Below, in pieces: positions 24,801 through 39,800 of a stretch of DNA of 64,000 bases. Position numbers and translations under genes: made by a program. The stretch covers positions 612,619-676,618 of the forward strand of contig NMRA01000085.1 of the NCBI GenBank assembly GCA_002633005.1. The letters are read 5' to 3'. The notes under the pieces are model-generated. The model had not been told where the DNA came from. It saw nothing but the letters and a program-made list of their open reading frames with translations, and ran no database searches. The stretch's first letter is position 1; every line of letters starts with the position of its first letter. The stretch is from Phoronis australis. Lineage: Eukaryota; Phoronida; Phoronidae.

Positions 24801-27800
24801 TGGTTATGTGACGATGCCGTTATAGTGGAATTTAGCAAAAGTAGAAAGGTAGGCCTACGTACAACGATATTAGTAACACGACCATAGTGTTTTGATATAC
24901 ATGTTCAAGATGAAATTTCGAAAACGCTGTTGCAATTTTCTAAATATTTATCATTTTGAATGCTTTCGTTTCTTGCAATCTTCAGTTATTTTCGTAAAAG
25001 CATCTTTCTAGGAGTCCTAATGTAAAACATTTAAAAACAAATTCCTATCAGCCTTTGGTATCATATGAATCCAATGTGCCCTTTCTAAAGTATGCTGTTC
25101 CCAAGTTTGCCAGATTTGGACATTTTTCCTGTTTTCTATAGCACTTGACCTTAAAGTTGTCGCATAAATTTCAACTAATTATGACACAGAAAAACTCGAT
25201 GCCACAGGTGTACAGTCGTGGCAGGTGCACTTCATGACCCTCGATCAATCAACCATCTTTCTTTGAGGCTATGTTGGAGTTCAGAAAAATGTCTTGGCGA
25301 TAAAATTCGGAACGCCATATTGTCTCATTGACTGATCAGATTGTATGAAGCTTTCGCATGTTTTATGCATTGTTCTTCACATGTGAAAAAAGACCAAGAT
25401 CAGCGTTTATTTTACTTATGCTTCCAAGTTCGTGGTCATTACGTAGTGTTCCAAGTCCAAATTCTTGTTTATGTATGACTGCGTGTAGCACCATACCTTA
25501 TACGTTATCAGTCAGTACTCAAACAGTGCTTTTCTACAAGGCTGTTTAGAGACAACTATATATCTTGGTTAAAATTTATGTTGTATTATCTAAAATCCAG
25601 GTTAACCGCATCACAAAAATGAACATGACAAATGAAACCGAGGCATGCTGTAGAATGGTTTTCAAAAAATTATTTTTTAATATGCGGCTGGTAATTCTTC
25701 ACTTGCTTAACACATAATATGGCTGACAAGTGAAATAAATATTATATTTCGTCAAATTTCTCCACACCAATGAAATTTTTGAAAATTTTAGTGTTAGTAC
25801 TTAGCATGGTTTGCACTGTCAGTAGATATCATAAGACAACTTCCTTTATTTCCAGTTAAGTAATCAGCCTCTGAAAAAAATGTAAAATCATGGCAATTTT
25901 GGCAAATTATTTTTGTGAAATAAGTGAAGAATTACCTTAGATAGGTAAATTTCTTTTCTACCTCCATGAGCAGCACGTGTTTCAACACTGCTGTTTCAAA
26001 ACATCTTGAGATAATGGTTGGTAATTTGTCATTGCAGCTCCACTTCTTCGTGATGCAGAGCATTTTCTTCCCTGACAACAGGATCAAGCAGCGTTATGAT
26101 CTCAAGGGCTGTCTTGTGGGCAGATATCAAAAGGTACGTTACAGAAATACCACTGTGTCCAGTGTGTCGTTCACTCTATATTCTTGACATGGGAAACGGA
26201 TACTGGGCAATATATCCATGCAAACAGAGTTTGACACGGTGCAAATTGACACCACAGTGTCAGTTTGATTTGTCGTCCATTATAAGTGATGTAGAGCATG
26301 ATGCGGACAAACATGATGGTCCGTGTCAGCTACACCTCTTTACAGAAGGTGGTTTCAAGATGGAGAGAATATTTCAGTGGTGCTTGTGCAGTGGCATGCA
26401 TATGGGTATCCGTGGCAGCGGTCCTATCAGCAGCCTCCATCTTGCTGATATTACAGCCATCTGTGTGAACAGAGGCTCGCATTAATCAGCTTGTGCCATG
26501 TCAGTTTGCACCATGTCAGTTTGCACCATGTTTATTTGCACTATGTTAATGCTTACATCTGAATAGAGTAGGCCTATTGTGATAATAAATACCTAATTGC
26601 TGTTAGGTTTGCAGACATTATAGAAGACACTACTGCTTGCATATGGTTTTGCATTATGATCAATCTAGCGTGCACAATTGCTCAAGATTATTCTTGACAG
26701 ACAGCTGAATTGGCCGAAATTTGGTTATGAGGAATTCATAAAAGGTCAATGTTTACTTAGTGGGGTGATTAAAGTATTTTAATGTTCAAGGTCTGTATTA
26801 TAATATTAACCTTTTGTTAGAGACAAATTGGGGAGTGCCCTTGATAAGTATCAGGTTGCCACCAAGTGACCTTCAAGGGTCAGGGTTTGAGATAGTAACA
26901 GTGCATTGTGTGACTGGGGACTTTGTTATCGAAAATTTGCCATTGGCCACTGCCATCATGTAATTTGATATACCTGAGACACTACTCAGACATTTATTCA
27001 CTGGAACAATTTTTTATTGCTTTTGGATAGGATGTTCAATAGGTAAATCACTTACTGGAAAGCATTGTGAGTCTGGTGAGTCAGACATTTCTGCCCTCTC
27101 TCTAAGGGCCTTGATCACTGACTGGGATTCTCTCCATTGGGTTGACCTGGTTCTGAAATTAGGTCGTACACTGTTTGGAGCTGTACAAGCCTTGATCCCT
27201 GTTCAAATTGGGGCCTATATGATTTTAATGTAGACTGTCTCCTTGACCTCAGAGTAACAGTGCTCCTCTCTGACAAGGATTCTGGGGTTACACTTGTCCA
27301 TGGTGTGCCCAGTGTTGAGGGTGTGTTCCCCTACGCAAGGGCGGAAACATCTGACTCACCAGACCCACAAATGAATTCTTTTCAGTAAGTGATTAAATTA
27401 CGTATTGAATATTCCCTCAGTGGATTGCTATTTGCTGTAACTCCCTAGCCAAGCACTACTGGTGGTCGCAATATTAAAACAGCAGTCATATTGTGTATTA
27501 GGAATTAGTCATGACCCTTCTGTCAAAATCACTTTAGGCACTTTTAACCTCTGCAGTTCTGTTTTAGGCACAATTTGGGTACTGTTAGACATTCACATGC
27601 TCAGGTACTATAGGTACAAAAGCACTATGATAAAAACCTCACCAGTTTCAATCAAAAATAATCGTCAAAATTGCCTTTTGTTTTTTCAAGGGCTTCTGAC
27701 TTTGTTGTGATAGCCACAATTTTCCAAAATATTGTCTTTTGGCTGATATAGCATAGAATGTGAGCACCTTAAGTCATTCATTTTGTGCTACAAATCTTTC

Positions 27801-30800
27801 CTTAAAAAATGAGAAACTAAATTTCACCTGTCACCCATATTGTGTCCTAATCTGGTGAGATTTTATGATAAGTAATTCTGTCCTGCGGTAAATTTTGGTA
27901 GTAAAACTTGGCATTTTAGTAAGCAGTTTATCCCATTCAATCCACCATCTTTTTGGTCACATCACGTGACCTAATGAGTATAAGTCCGAAAAGATTTCTT
28001 CCCTCGACTGGGACTCGAACCCAGGACCTTCTGCTAACCGTGCAGATGCTCTAGCCACTGAGCAACTGTTTACTACATATTCCACATCTCACTGAAAAAG
28101 ATTTATTTAGCATTTTACACACTTTATATCTAGGCAACACTGTTTAAAGGTGTAATTTAGGTGAATTGCTCATGTTCATTTACATAAAAGGTACATTTCA
28201 GGTATGAAACTCCTTAGTTCTGTCTTGGTATATAGTTCGTTAGCAGCCCTTCGTTAACACAAACTGGCTTTGAAACACTGTATCAAGCTTCCAAACTAAA
28301 AGTTTAGTCGTGTTTTCAACAAAGTTCCATCTTGAAATACTTTTAGGTTCAAACATTCTCTCGTGAGGTACAATTCGGGTATATCAGTGTCAGGTTTTTA
28401 TATAAGTCTGAGGTACACCTTAGGTACTTGACATTTTCTTAGCCTTACAGGGACATTCTCAGTGAGAAAAGTAGTTTTACAGAAATTAGCAGTTACGTGG
28501 TATCAAACCCACAAGAGTTCTATAGTATAACTTCAAGAGGTCATCCAATTGTTGTCTCAAAATATGTTTTTCAGCTATTAAACACTATTCCCTTAGATTA
28601 GAATACCTTAAACTGGAATACATTATAGGTAGAGAAATAGGTCAGTGTAATAGAGAAATATAAAATTTTATTTTAATTGCAGCGTGGTACCATTAGGCGC
28701 TAGATCTCATATCCATACCATCAATTAGACGTGTTTACCAGTTGGGATTACAATAACCACCTATCACATCACTTGAGATGTTATGAGCAGTCTCATCATT
28801 TGTTTGGGGATTAGTTAACAGATTGTTGTCAATGGTAACCTGTTTGTGGGGGCGTGCTTTCCCTGCCATTTTAGACACTGCAGACGTTAAAAACTAAATC
28901 GGTCGTTGAAAATTCTGACCTTTTTCACTGTTAGAACATGGAAAACCGGTTAAGATGAAAACAGAAGAAATAATGCAAATTCCAACTGGTTGTGCTGTTC
29001 CTTTGTTGATATGTCTCAATTACCTATGTTGTGTAACCTGTTTGAGCAACACAATGGGGTGACTTGACTTCTGTAAATTACGGTACCCCCCCAATATGAG
29101 CCTCATCTTAGTGATCCCTTATGTAAGACATTATGGAGGTGTCAGACTGTGTGTTATAGGCAAATATATAGAAATCTATAGATTTTATGTAGGTAAAAGT
29201 ATACATTTTCTGAAAGTGGAAATCCTGTAGAATTTGATGATTGACTTTTAAACAATCTGTCATTATTGGGCCCTGTCTTTTTGTTAGAATTTTTAAAAAG
29301 TGTACATGGATTGGAAAACAATGTTATCAGCACAGATGAAATTTCATTTTATTTAACTGTTCATTATGAAATCTCAAAAATGCTGTTACAATTTTCTAAA
29401 TTATCGTTTCATTTTTGTTTCCTACAATTTTTGATTTTGTTAAAATCATAAAAGTCCTATTTTGACAGACCCTCACACAAAAGTGAAACTCTTTAAAAAT
29501 GATCCCTTACACCGTTTTGGAGCATAGTTCACATAAAGCATACAGTGTTTGGAAGTTTCACGTGAATCCAATGAGCTATCTCTGAGATATGACATTCCAA
29601 AGTTTGCCAAATTTGGAATTTTTCCATTGCCCTCCTAGTCTTTTAAAGAATGCAGTGAAATTTGAATGGTTTAGCAATATAGGCACATTTCAAAGGAGCA
29701 TTATGTACAAACGGTTATACCGAAATGTATTACCTTGCACACTGAAATTTCTATAAAGGCTTCCGTGAAAGAATTAAGTCGCCCTCTCAACAAGTTTTAT
29801 TATTGACTATAAGATTGTGTTATCTGAAGTATTGGTAATTACTGTTATCAACTGGAAATGCAGGACTCCTTTAAATGAAACATAAATAATGTTGTCATCG
29901 TAACAACCTTTTGTGTAGATTTGGTAGCTTAACACTTATTTGGACAACTTATGGCCTGCCCTTGAAAAATTAAATCAAAAAGGCACATTTTGGTGATGTC
30001 GGACATTGCTGTGAAGATTTTCCCTTGTAGGCGCCCCTTATATAACACTGACGACAACTCAAAATTGTTGTGAAGTATTCTTCTAAATACTGCAATCTGG
30101 AAACACTAAGATATCCAGCCAAGACATCGTTTGGAAAAATGCTCACGTCCTCTGTTATGTAATCTTACGCTTAGTATTAGAAGAAAATGTAGTAATACTA
30201 TTTCTATTAAGGTGATTATGTTTTATATTGAACTTTTATTGTTTTTGAGGACACTGTCGTAAGAGCAATTACACAATTTTGCTGTCTTGGAAATGCTTTG
30301 TAATGACCGACCTGGGCCTGAGGTCTCATTGTACTCAAAAGTCGAACTCAAAGTTATTTTTGAAATTTTATTTTCTACTTTTGTGGGGACTGAAGATAGA
30401 TGTCCATCACTCTGTGAATTAAGGTTTTGTCCACATGGTTGTCTTAACCTATCTTGCACTTGATGACCCTGAAATCGCAATGGAATTTTGAGTTTTTACT
30501 CTAGTCTTGGCTCACATCTAGGGGTCATTAAGTGGCACACATCATCATAAACCAAAGCAGACTAATTAAGCATAGAAAAATAGGCACTTATCTTGGCTTT
30601 GTACTAGAATTTAAAAATTTTAATAATATTGATCAGTTCGATTTCCAGTGCAAAAATTAAACCCCGAGTCCTGTTGACTGAGTGTAATTAATGTTGCATT
30701 GTTGTCCAAGCTTTACATGGTGGGCCTCGCTCACACATAAAAAACTATAACAGGGTGGTTATAATAAAGTCAGCCTCTAGTAATTGTGATAGCTTTTTCT

Positions 30801-33800
30801 AACATCTCTCATGTGCATTTGTTGTAGCTGAAAGTTTGCTTGGTGTTTGCCGCTATTCACTGCCATTGAAGGCATTATTTTTTATCCAATTTTGTTACCT
30901 CGATACTTTGTCTTACAGGGTGTCCTAAAAATGTACTCGCACTTCAGCTGTTGTTTGTTTTCTATCCCCATGCATACAGAACATGCAAGGTGTTGTGTTG
31001 CACGAGTGTTGTACTAAACTTTAAGTATGATATTTTTCGGACACCCTGTGTAATCTTTACAAAGGTGCAATCCACCATGAGGGCGTTCTCCCGTTTCAGT
31101 GACTTTACCAGACGTAGAGGGGTTGTGAGAGTGTGATAACATCTAGCTTCTTTGTTAACTGTCAAACACTGTCTTTTGTCTGGTATGACAAGAGGCAGGC
31201 CAATTATCTATAAGGCTTAATTATTACAGACCAGGTGTGAACACCCTCAAACCCAAACCCAGAGCGTTGAGAAAGAATAGATTGTCGTAACTTCGGTTGT
31301 AGTTAGGTGATTTTGGCGATTCAAAGCTAAACATGATCAACATTTGATGAGGAATTTAGATATGATATTGGTTTGTGTTCAAATATGTTATCATTTAACT
31401 TTTGTTTTTAACAGCACAGTCCAGTCAATCTAGATAGGATGTTGTTGGAGATTAGTGCAATTATCGAACAAAAGAGAGCTGGCCCTCCAACCCTAAATGC
31501 CAGAATGGAGTTAATCAGTCATCTAAGATATTGGCTAGGGACAGGGGTCATCTTCCCAACTTGTTGTTGGGCTATAGAATCCAACAAGTTGGGAGCAACG
31601 GGGAAAAACGTCGTAATGCCCTGTTTACTATTAGGTACTTAAAAGTGAAAATCGATCCGTGCCTTGTATTCTCATAGCATTGGTCTCAAAGTATTCCTAA
31701 CACTTATAGGATTCCATTTCCATAATCAACTCATGTCATAGCCAAGGCATACAGGCACTGTTTTATGAGAATTTTCTTAGTGTTGGCCATCCCCCGAATA
31801 AGATCTTAATTTAAGCATTTTCTCGAGCTGCTGATGGTTTCGACATTCGTCAGTCACGGAAATAGAATCCTATCAGAAATAGGTATTTTATTCTCATTTT
31901 GATATTAAAGATGTTTTCATTTCTAGCCTGCTAAACAGAGTGAAATATGCTGCTCTAGTTACAAACCCTTAGTCACCATAGAGATGCATTTCAGCTTTAT
32001 TTTTTAACTCTAAGTGTAACAGCTAGCGGTGAAGTGATTTGTGATATGTTGGCGCAACAACAAATTTCCTGCAGCAGTGAAGTGATCTGTGATGCTATTG
32101 GCCCAACAATGAGTTTCCTCCATCTTGTCTCTGGATTCCTTTTCACTGATCAATCACTCTGCCTTAAACATTCAGCATTCAGTGTGGTCGTCACTGTTTT
32201 TTGCTCAGTAAAAGTGATGACCTGAAGGAGCAGGAAATTCATTGCTATGCTGACTTCACTGTTGTCTCATGTATAGTGAACTATAACACAAAATGGCCTA
32301 AAGCAGTCTTAAGTTCTTCTGGGACTTAACGTTTACATCGATCATGCAGTTATCATTGATTTGAACTGGTAATGATCTGCTCACGCTGTGCAAGCAATTA
32401 ATTAGCTGAAACTATACTTTTAGAGAATTTGTGAGATGCATTGTTTGGAATTTCAGAATTTTGATGCACAAAATTTCGACCATCCTGAGTAGCACATGCT
32501 GGTTTTCGGTCACCGGGTCTGTTGCGGCAAATGTTCGCTATGCAAGTAGTAAAAACATGTATGTAATGTCTGCAAACACATTATTTTTGTCGATGGCTTT
32601 ATTTATATACATTTATTGAAATATCAGAGAATGTAGACAACTTAAAACATAACTGGGAATTTGCATTTAAAGCCTAACTTAACGGAATTTTGTTATTTTA
32701 GATGTATTGGGAGTAACCAGATAGTCCTAGTAGCAAATCCTTAATTAGTAAAATAAGAAAACACGAGTTTCACGCAAATGTAAGAATGTAAGGCCGTCAA
32801 ATGATCAGTGAAGCTGCCTTTTCGTGCCATGCTGCGTCACCGCGGGATACCAGCACAAACAACAAATGGCCGATAACAATTGTATTGAATAGAGATCTGA
32901 ATAGAACACCCATTGCATGTGGGTGTTATTCGCAGCTGTTTGAATTAAAAGGTGATTCTCGCGGTCACATAGACAAAGCAACCCACTACGCCTAACTGTT
33001 ACATTTGGCAATTTATGGCACTAGTGGGCTACTGTAGGAACCAAATTTACAAGTGAACATTCAAGATAGGCTTTAAAGGCAAAATTAAAACATTTTGCTT
33101 TCCCTTGTAAGTCCTTTTTCTTTTCACTGTTTCACTAGCCACCAAAAGAAAACCAATCATTTGCTGTGCTGAAGGATGAGAATTTTAAAACAGAGATGAT
33201 TCACTTGGGTAAGTACTGCAAACACTAATGTAGATTTGGAACCTGAGTGCACTTGGTAAAGTAAATAACCGTGATATCACTTGCGACTCTCGATCTCTCT
33301 CATGTTTATCAGACAGTTATGACAAACATGCCAATCTCTATCCCCTACACATAGTGACCATTAGGTGTAGACACTTAGATAACCAAGTTGTCTTTTGACT
33401 CTCTCTTATCAAGACCAGTATTGTTGCTTTTGTGTCAAAGAAGCTTAGGTACAGCGCGGCAGATGTACGTTTTTGGTAAGGGGGTTTAGGATTTGCGCGA
33501 AACCGAGGTGCATAGCACTGAGCAGTGTGAGGCAGCTTCTACCCTCCCATGTAAGATTTTTTTGGATTTTATAGCTGATTGTTTTCCTGGCGACGTCTTT
33601 TAGTTTATATCCTGTCCCAGGGGTGGGTTTTTAAACCCTGACCCCCCCACAGATCCGCCTCTGACTAGGTAAATTTAAGGCCCTTGCTCAAGCTGTAACT
33701 TATCACAGCTGTTTGCTCCTCTCCATGTTGGTCGTGAAATATATGCTATCACTAACACAGTCAAGGCCAGTGATGTAGCTTTCATAACAGGTAACACAAG

Positions 33801-36800
33801 CATGTCTAGAGTGATTGAACCAGTTGACAAGCAGGTGACTGTGCCCCTGCGCCCAGCTATACTGGGATGCATTTACCACTGCCCCCGGCCCCCTCCCCCG
33901 CCCAGCACTGCAGATGTTTTGTAGCTGGGCTTGGCAGTAAATGATATTAAATCCTCTACTCTCGATTATTTAATGTGGTGTGAAAATGACCTTCCTGTGG
34001 ACTTCTCCAACTGGGCCATTCAGCCAATAGTCTTATGGAACAATTAAGTAAACATGAGCTTGCTGGAATCTAGGATTTAACACTGAGGGTGGTGTAGAAG
34101 GTATGACGTAAATTAAAACATTAACTCTTTCCGTCTGCACAAATTTTCATTGTGTGACAACATTGTCAGTTATCCTTAGAAATTTCTAAGCACTTTTGTC
34201 CAGGCCTTGCACAACTTTCCATGGCTGCAGATAGTTGTGTTGTCCCCAACACCTCTCCAATAGTGATGAATGCAGTCAACCATAATAAGTATTATAGCCT
34301 GGTTGTACTTTTCACTAGAGTTGAGTGACGTTGGACCTGGCTGTCTCGTATGAACCCTCATGTAATCGGACCATGCTTTACAGTGTCCACTCGCTTAACA
34401 AAACCATGCATTTTACACATCCTCTCTAGTAGACGAAGGTATATATACTAGATAAGTTGAATCAGCGATTTCAAACTGTAGTTATAAGAAATGCTTTAGA
34501 AAAATTAATGTTCCAGCAGAGTTTGACTGCGGTAAAATGTCAACAATTTGGGACACAATATTGTAGTCTAGTGAAATTTTATTTTCTCATTTGTTCATAA
34601 AAATGTGTAGCGTCAAATTAATGTCCATGTCCAAGTTCTGTACGTACCGTCAGAAAATGTTGCGCAAAAATGTGGGCATTCACAAGAATGTTAGAACACT
34701 CTGAAAATGAAAAAGGGGAAATTTTGCCAAAATTGGCAGTATGTACGAATGTTGCAGGCAAGTGGTAATACAGCCGCTGCACCATAAGTTCACTTAGCCA
34801 GGGTTATTCTGTCACCCTTGGGATCAGTCTGTATATGTAAAGTAGCAATGCTCATGCCAGAGCTGGGTCAGGTGGAAATTCTTGTGGAATGTAGGAACAA
34901 GTTTCCTAATGCGAACGGAATACTCTCATTGCATTCAGTGGTTCACACTGGTTACTTCAACAATGTTATAAACTGTCGGCTGCCAGCTAAAAGACTTGGC
35001 TGCCTGTGAAGAGCATTAATTTCAAGATTTTCTCTATGTAACCAGATTGCTGGCATAAAAGTTAATTCCATTGAATGTGTTTCTTAAAACATGCGCGCAC
35101 CCAGGGGGGACTCGAATGAGCCCCCCCCCCCCNCATTTGGCAAGGTGGACAAAAAGGTCTGCCTCAGATACAAAAAGTCTGAGAAAACGAGACAAAAAGT
35201 CCACTAAAAAGTGAAATTGTATATCATCTACATTGTCAACTAGCTTTCAAGATTTTTTAAAAGGGGGGTTAGATCAACGACAATTTTAAAAAGGGGTCCA
35301 AGTGAAAAATTTGAAAATTGTAGATTTGATATCACTAAAATCAAGGGGAAAAGGGGGGTCCAGACCCCTTGACCGCCCCTAGATCTGCCTATGGCTTTTC
35401 GTGTTTAGTTTTAAAATTAATTTGTAGAAGATAGGCATTCATAGACACAGGTGCATGCCTTCAAGTTAGTTCCCATCGATATAAATTAGGGGTGGGCGCT
35501 GGAGCCAAGCTTGGGTGAAAATTAGCAAATTTTACAAGTGAGCATATGCATTGACCCAAATGAGTACTGTATCTGATGTTGAATAACTTTGAAATCCAGG
35601 GAGTATATCACTAGTCAGCTCCATATTTGTGTTTGGTATAATCAGTTTCTATGTAGCAGTAAACACCGGTTTTGTCAAAGGTCGTAGGGCCAACAATAAG
35701 TTCCTCACATACAGCCAAACTTCAGCTGGATCTTTTATGCGCCCACATATTTATATGTGCACGCATTACGCCGTCATCTCCGTCCGGTGTCCGCTGTTTG
35801 ACGTATGTTCATGAAATTTCATGGATGGGAAGGCATGAGTGAACTTTTGGACAGATCTAACTGCTGGCAATTTTAGTTTTTTTACGTTTACTTCTGTATC
35901 TTTGTAAGTACTCTACAGATTTTCATAAAATTTGGTATATAGGCACCTATTAGTGGGGTGATGCTATCCTCCCGTTTTCGGAAGAAGTCGACGTAGTTTA
36001 CACCACCTAGTGGCCATTTTTACTGTTTTCGAGTCTATTTTTTGCATCCACCCGTTTATCAACCAAACCGCTCAAAGGATGATTGTGAAAATTGGTATGT
36101 ATGTTCTTACTATGAAGTGGACGGCTGACGGTTTTCTGACGACTTCGACTATTGTGGCACCTCCTAATTGCCATGTTTTTTGCGCCTCTGGCTGTAACTC
36201 CTAAACCGGCGTTCACAGGATCTTTACTAAATTTAGTTAGTGTATTTTTATGATGTTAACAACGGAGGACGACTTTCTGACTACTGGTGTGTCACCTAGA
36301 GGCAATTTTATTTTTTACGTTTACCTCTGTATCTTCAAAGGTCCTCAACGTATTTTCATAAAATTTGACATACAGGCATCTGTTAATGAGTTGACGCTAC
36401 CTCTCTGTTTTCAGATGGATTTGACCTAGTTTGCATCACCTAGTGGCCATTTTTACTGTTTTCAAGTTTGCTTTTGGCGTCCACCGAACCACTTTCAGGA
36501 TAATTGCAAAATTTGGCATGTATGTTTTTACTATAAAGTGAACGACTGACCATGATTTTCCAATAAATTCGACTACCGTGGCGCCTCCAAGTGGCAGTTT
36601 TTTTTGCACTCATGGCTGTATCTCCTAAACGGTTTGCAGGATCTTTACTTAATTTAGCAAGTGTATTTATATGATATTGACAATGGACGACGACAAGTTT
36701 CGTTTACCTCTGTATCTTCAAAGGTCCTAAACAGATTTTCACTAAATTTTGAATATGGCATCTATTTGTGAGGTGATGCTATCCTCCTGTTTTTGGATGG

Positions 36801-39800
36801 AATTGAGGTAGTTTGCACCTCCTAGTGGCCATCTCCGTTTTCAAATCTTGTTTTTGGCGTCCACCCCTCTATCAACCAAATCATTCTAGGGATGGCGTTT
36901 ACGTTCTCAGTGTGAAGAGGACGTTTGATGATGGTGACTGACTACTGTGGCACTTCCTAGTGGTAGTTTTGTTGCATTTTGCGTCCAAAGCTGTATCGCG
37001 TAAACCCACTACAGGATCTTTATTAGATTTAGTAAGTGTATTAATTTAATGAACATAACAGACTACGACTTTCAGGTGGATCCAATGGACACTGTGCCCA
37101 CTAGTGGCAATTTCATTTTGTTCTGTTTTCCATTGTTTCTCTGAAATTCGACAGATTTTTATGAAATATGGAATGTTCTCATTTTTGGCTGGATTGTATT
37201 TTTTGCACTATCTAGTGGCCATTTTTATGATACAAATAAGTAAGCCTAAAAGCACACCATTTGCGATGCATTCGTGGGCGGATTTCAACGCTCCGCTTTG
37301 CTCTTGTTTAGATGTATTAGACTATTTAGTCTCGGCAACATAAGAAAACAAGATTTGATCACTCCAACAGAGGCACGTCAATTGATAGAACTTGAAATTT
37401 CGTGCCATATTACGTCACTGCATAACACACAATAAATGGTGAAAGGCCGATAGTAAGTTTGAATGAAACACGATTGTGGCTGGGCGTTTCATTGATGTTT
37501 CAAAAAAAAATTTATGATTTGTGTAGCAAGCTAACGTGCGTAATCTGTCAACATTTGGCAATTTATGGCATTTGTGTGCTTGAGAGTAATTGTAGGACCC
37601 TAATTTAAGCCTGTGCCAGTCAATGGTGGTTTTTAGTAATGTCACCAGATGTCAAAAAACTGGACACACCCAAGGGCGACTGCATTAGGCAAAATGTCCA
37701 CGACTGCCCATTCAAGGTGGCACCAACCAGAGATAGACAACAAACCCAATGCTTAACATCTTTCCCGCTATCATAATGCTGATAAGTTTTCACCGATGTG
37801 AGCTGGGATACACAAATGGCTTACGGAAAACGGCAAACCCTTGAGAAATATCCACAGATGAATGACATCATGTCCTACACACTTCCAACATAGATCAACT
37901 TCACGGCTGCATACTCAGTTGCTCTGACTGATTAACACAATACAATTTTGATCCCAGCTGATGTCAAAAAGCTAAAGTAAATTCCAGCTTTTTAAATTAA
38001 TGAATCACTACATGTAGCAGTCACCAGATCCGAGTCGGGATCGAGCAGGAGTCACTTTCTCATGCTCAGTACTCTGAAGCACACCAATATGAAAAGCCCT
38101 CTTTTTCAAAACACAACTCATCAGGAACAACTTCTAGCATAGCATTAACTGATGTTTCGTTCTCTCGAAACTGCCAAGTGTCAAGTTCTGTGGATGGTCT
38201 TCCATCCAGACTTTCACGAAGATAAAGAGCAAACGTTTATTAAAACCCCATCAGAAAAAATGTACATGTCGCACTTGCCCAACTGATTCCAAAACTAGCG
38301 TGTATCATCCTACGTTAGAGACATCTGCTCTACTTTGCGAGATCATCAACGGAGAATAAAATCAGTATCTGCCACGGATACTATGGCGGTTCTGTTGAAA
38401 ATTTAAGTCAGAAATGTCCCAGATAACTGGGACATATTCAGAGCATGCCACCCTCAACATACTGTGATCTGTTCTTCCACACCTGGCCACGTCAGGATCT
38501 CGATTAATGAGCATGCAGATCACCTTGCTGGTTCGTACACCACTAACCTCATACACCACTAACCAACCCCTCAGCCTATGTCTTCCAAGGTTAACCTGCT
38601 GGCTTGTCTATGCATAATCAACTCCTTCCCAACTGGCTGCATTCAACAATGGCAGCATACAACTGGAGGTTGGCACCACAAATGGCCGTCCTGCTATCAG
38701 CCACAAGAGCCTTGCCCGAGTGTCATCGAACCAGACGCCTACAGGGAACACCAGTCCTGGAGTTCTACGCCTTCTTCTCTCATGGAGATGGTCTGGGGAG
38801 GGGATTAATACACCAGCATACCCCTAATGATTCTGTGGAAGATGAGATATGGCAATGTGGGCAAAAACAATTACTACTTGGAGGACTGCCTTCACTGTTT
38901 GAAAGAAAGGGAGATTAGGCTCGGCAGTCAGCACACATTCTCTTCAAAATGCACCCCCATATGTACAAGTGAACCCATGCAGTAGATAGATAAACAGAGG
39001 TCACCATTACAAGTGTGTTATATTTGCATATCTTTACATGATATATATAGGAGTGTGCATGAAAAGTACATTTAACAGCTACTTCTATTGGCAAAAACTC
39101 ATGACCATATGAACAAGCCAGTTAACACAAATACATGACACTGAACGGGAATGCCAATTGCTAATACAGCGTGCCAGACGGGATGAACCTTTTTGATGGA
39201 GAACGCGCAGGTTCCGACAACAAAACTAGCTGCATCCGATACACAGCTGCAGTGTTATGACCCATACACTTGTTAGAAACTCAATAATTTCAAGTTACTC
39301 CCAAAACCTCGGGCAGAGTGTGGCAGTGAAGTAGCACACTTACCCAAGTAAAACACCATCGACAGTCGTACGGCAGCCGCAAATTAACAGCAAATAAACA
39401 GAGTTTGCTCAAGGAAAATTATGAAATGTATTTTGAAAACGAAAAATGTTGAGAAAGCACTGATCTAAATGAAAGCTTGAAATTTGTATAAAGTAATATG
39501 TCTTGAAGAACCAGGGCACAAAACCACCATTCCAGTTTCCTATGGCACTTCATAATATAGCCAACTACAGTAAAACTCGCATAACTTCAGTCGTAGTTTG
39601 TACAGCCAGGCCCTCAGATATTGAGATTTAACCATAATCTTTTGAAATCTCTCGATGCGACTTATGCGAGTTTTTCTGCACATTGTCCAATACAATCCAC
39701 ACATAGAACGTATAGAAAATCATCCCTCATTTCCGAGGCGCTAGACAACTGACGTCATTTCACGTCCTCATAGGAGACAGGAATGACGGAGGGGTCCCAG

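Larger units (their letters stand above)
26134..33138. other. Intron 7 of the PIP5KL1-like gene
   Basis: About 7 kb. It contains a tRNA-like SINE head (28001-28074), one copy of the interspersed family (29135-29640) and a GGGTGTCC-ended MITE (30915-31049). I see no supported exon. Confidence 0.75.

Noticed and set aside
26096..26485. 129-aa plus-strand ORF
   Set aside because: It begins inside PIP5KL1 exon 7 in the wrong frame and continues into the intron. No family pattern; a shadow frame.
28001..28074. Functional tRNA-Thr (GGT anticodon)
   Set aside because: The acceptor stem does not pair and U33 is missing.
31439..31642. ORF after a possible acceptor in intron 7
   Set aside because: Adding it would insert sequence between DLKGC and VLKD that has no counterpart in the family, and no suitable donor was seen.
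38362..38918. ORFs on both strands that might be a transposon protein
   Set aside because: Cys/His-containing minus-strand pieces looked suggestive, but stops break every frame and no motif could be matched.
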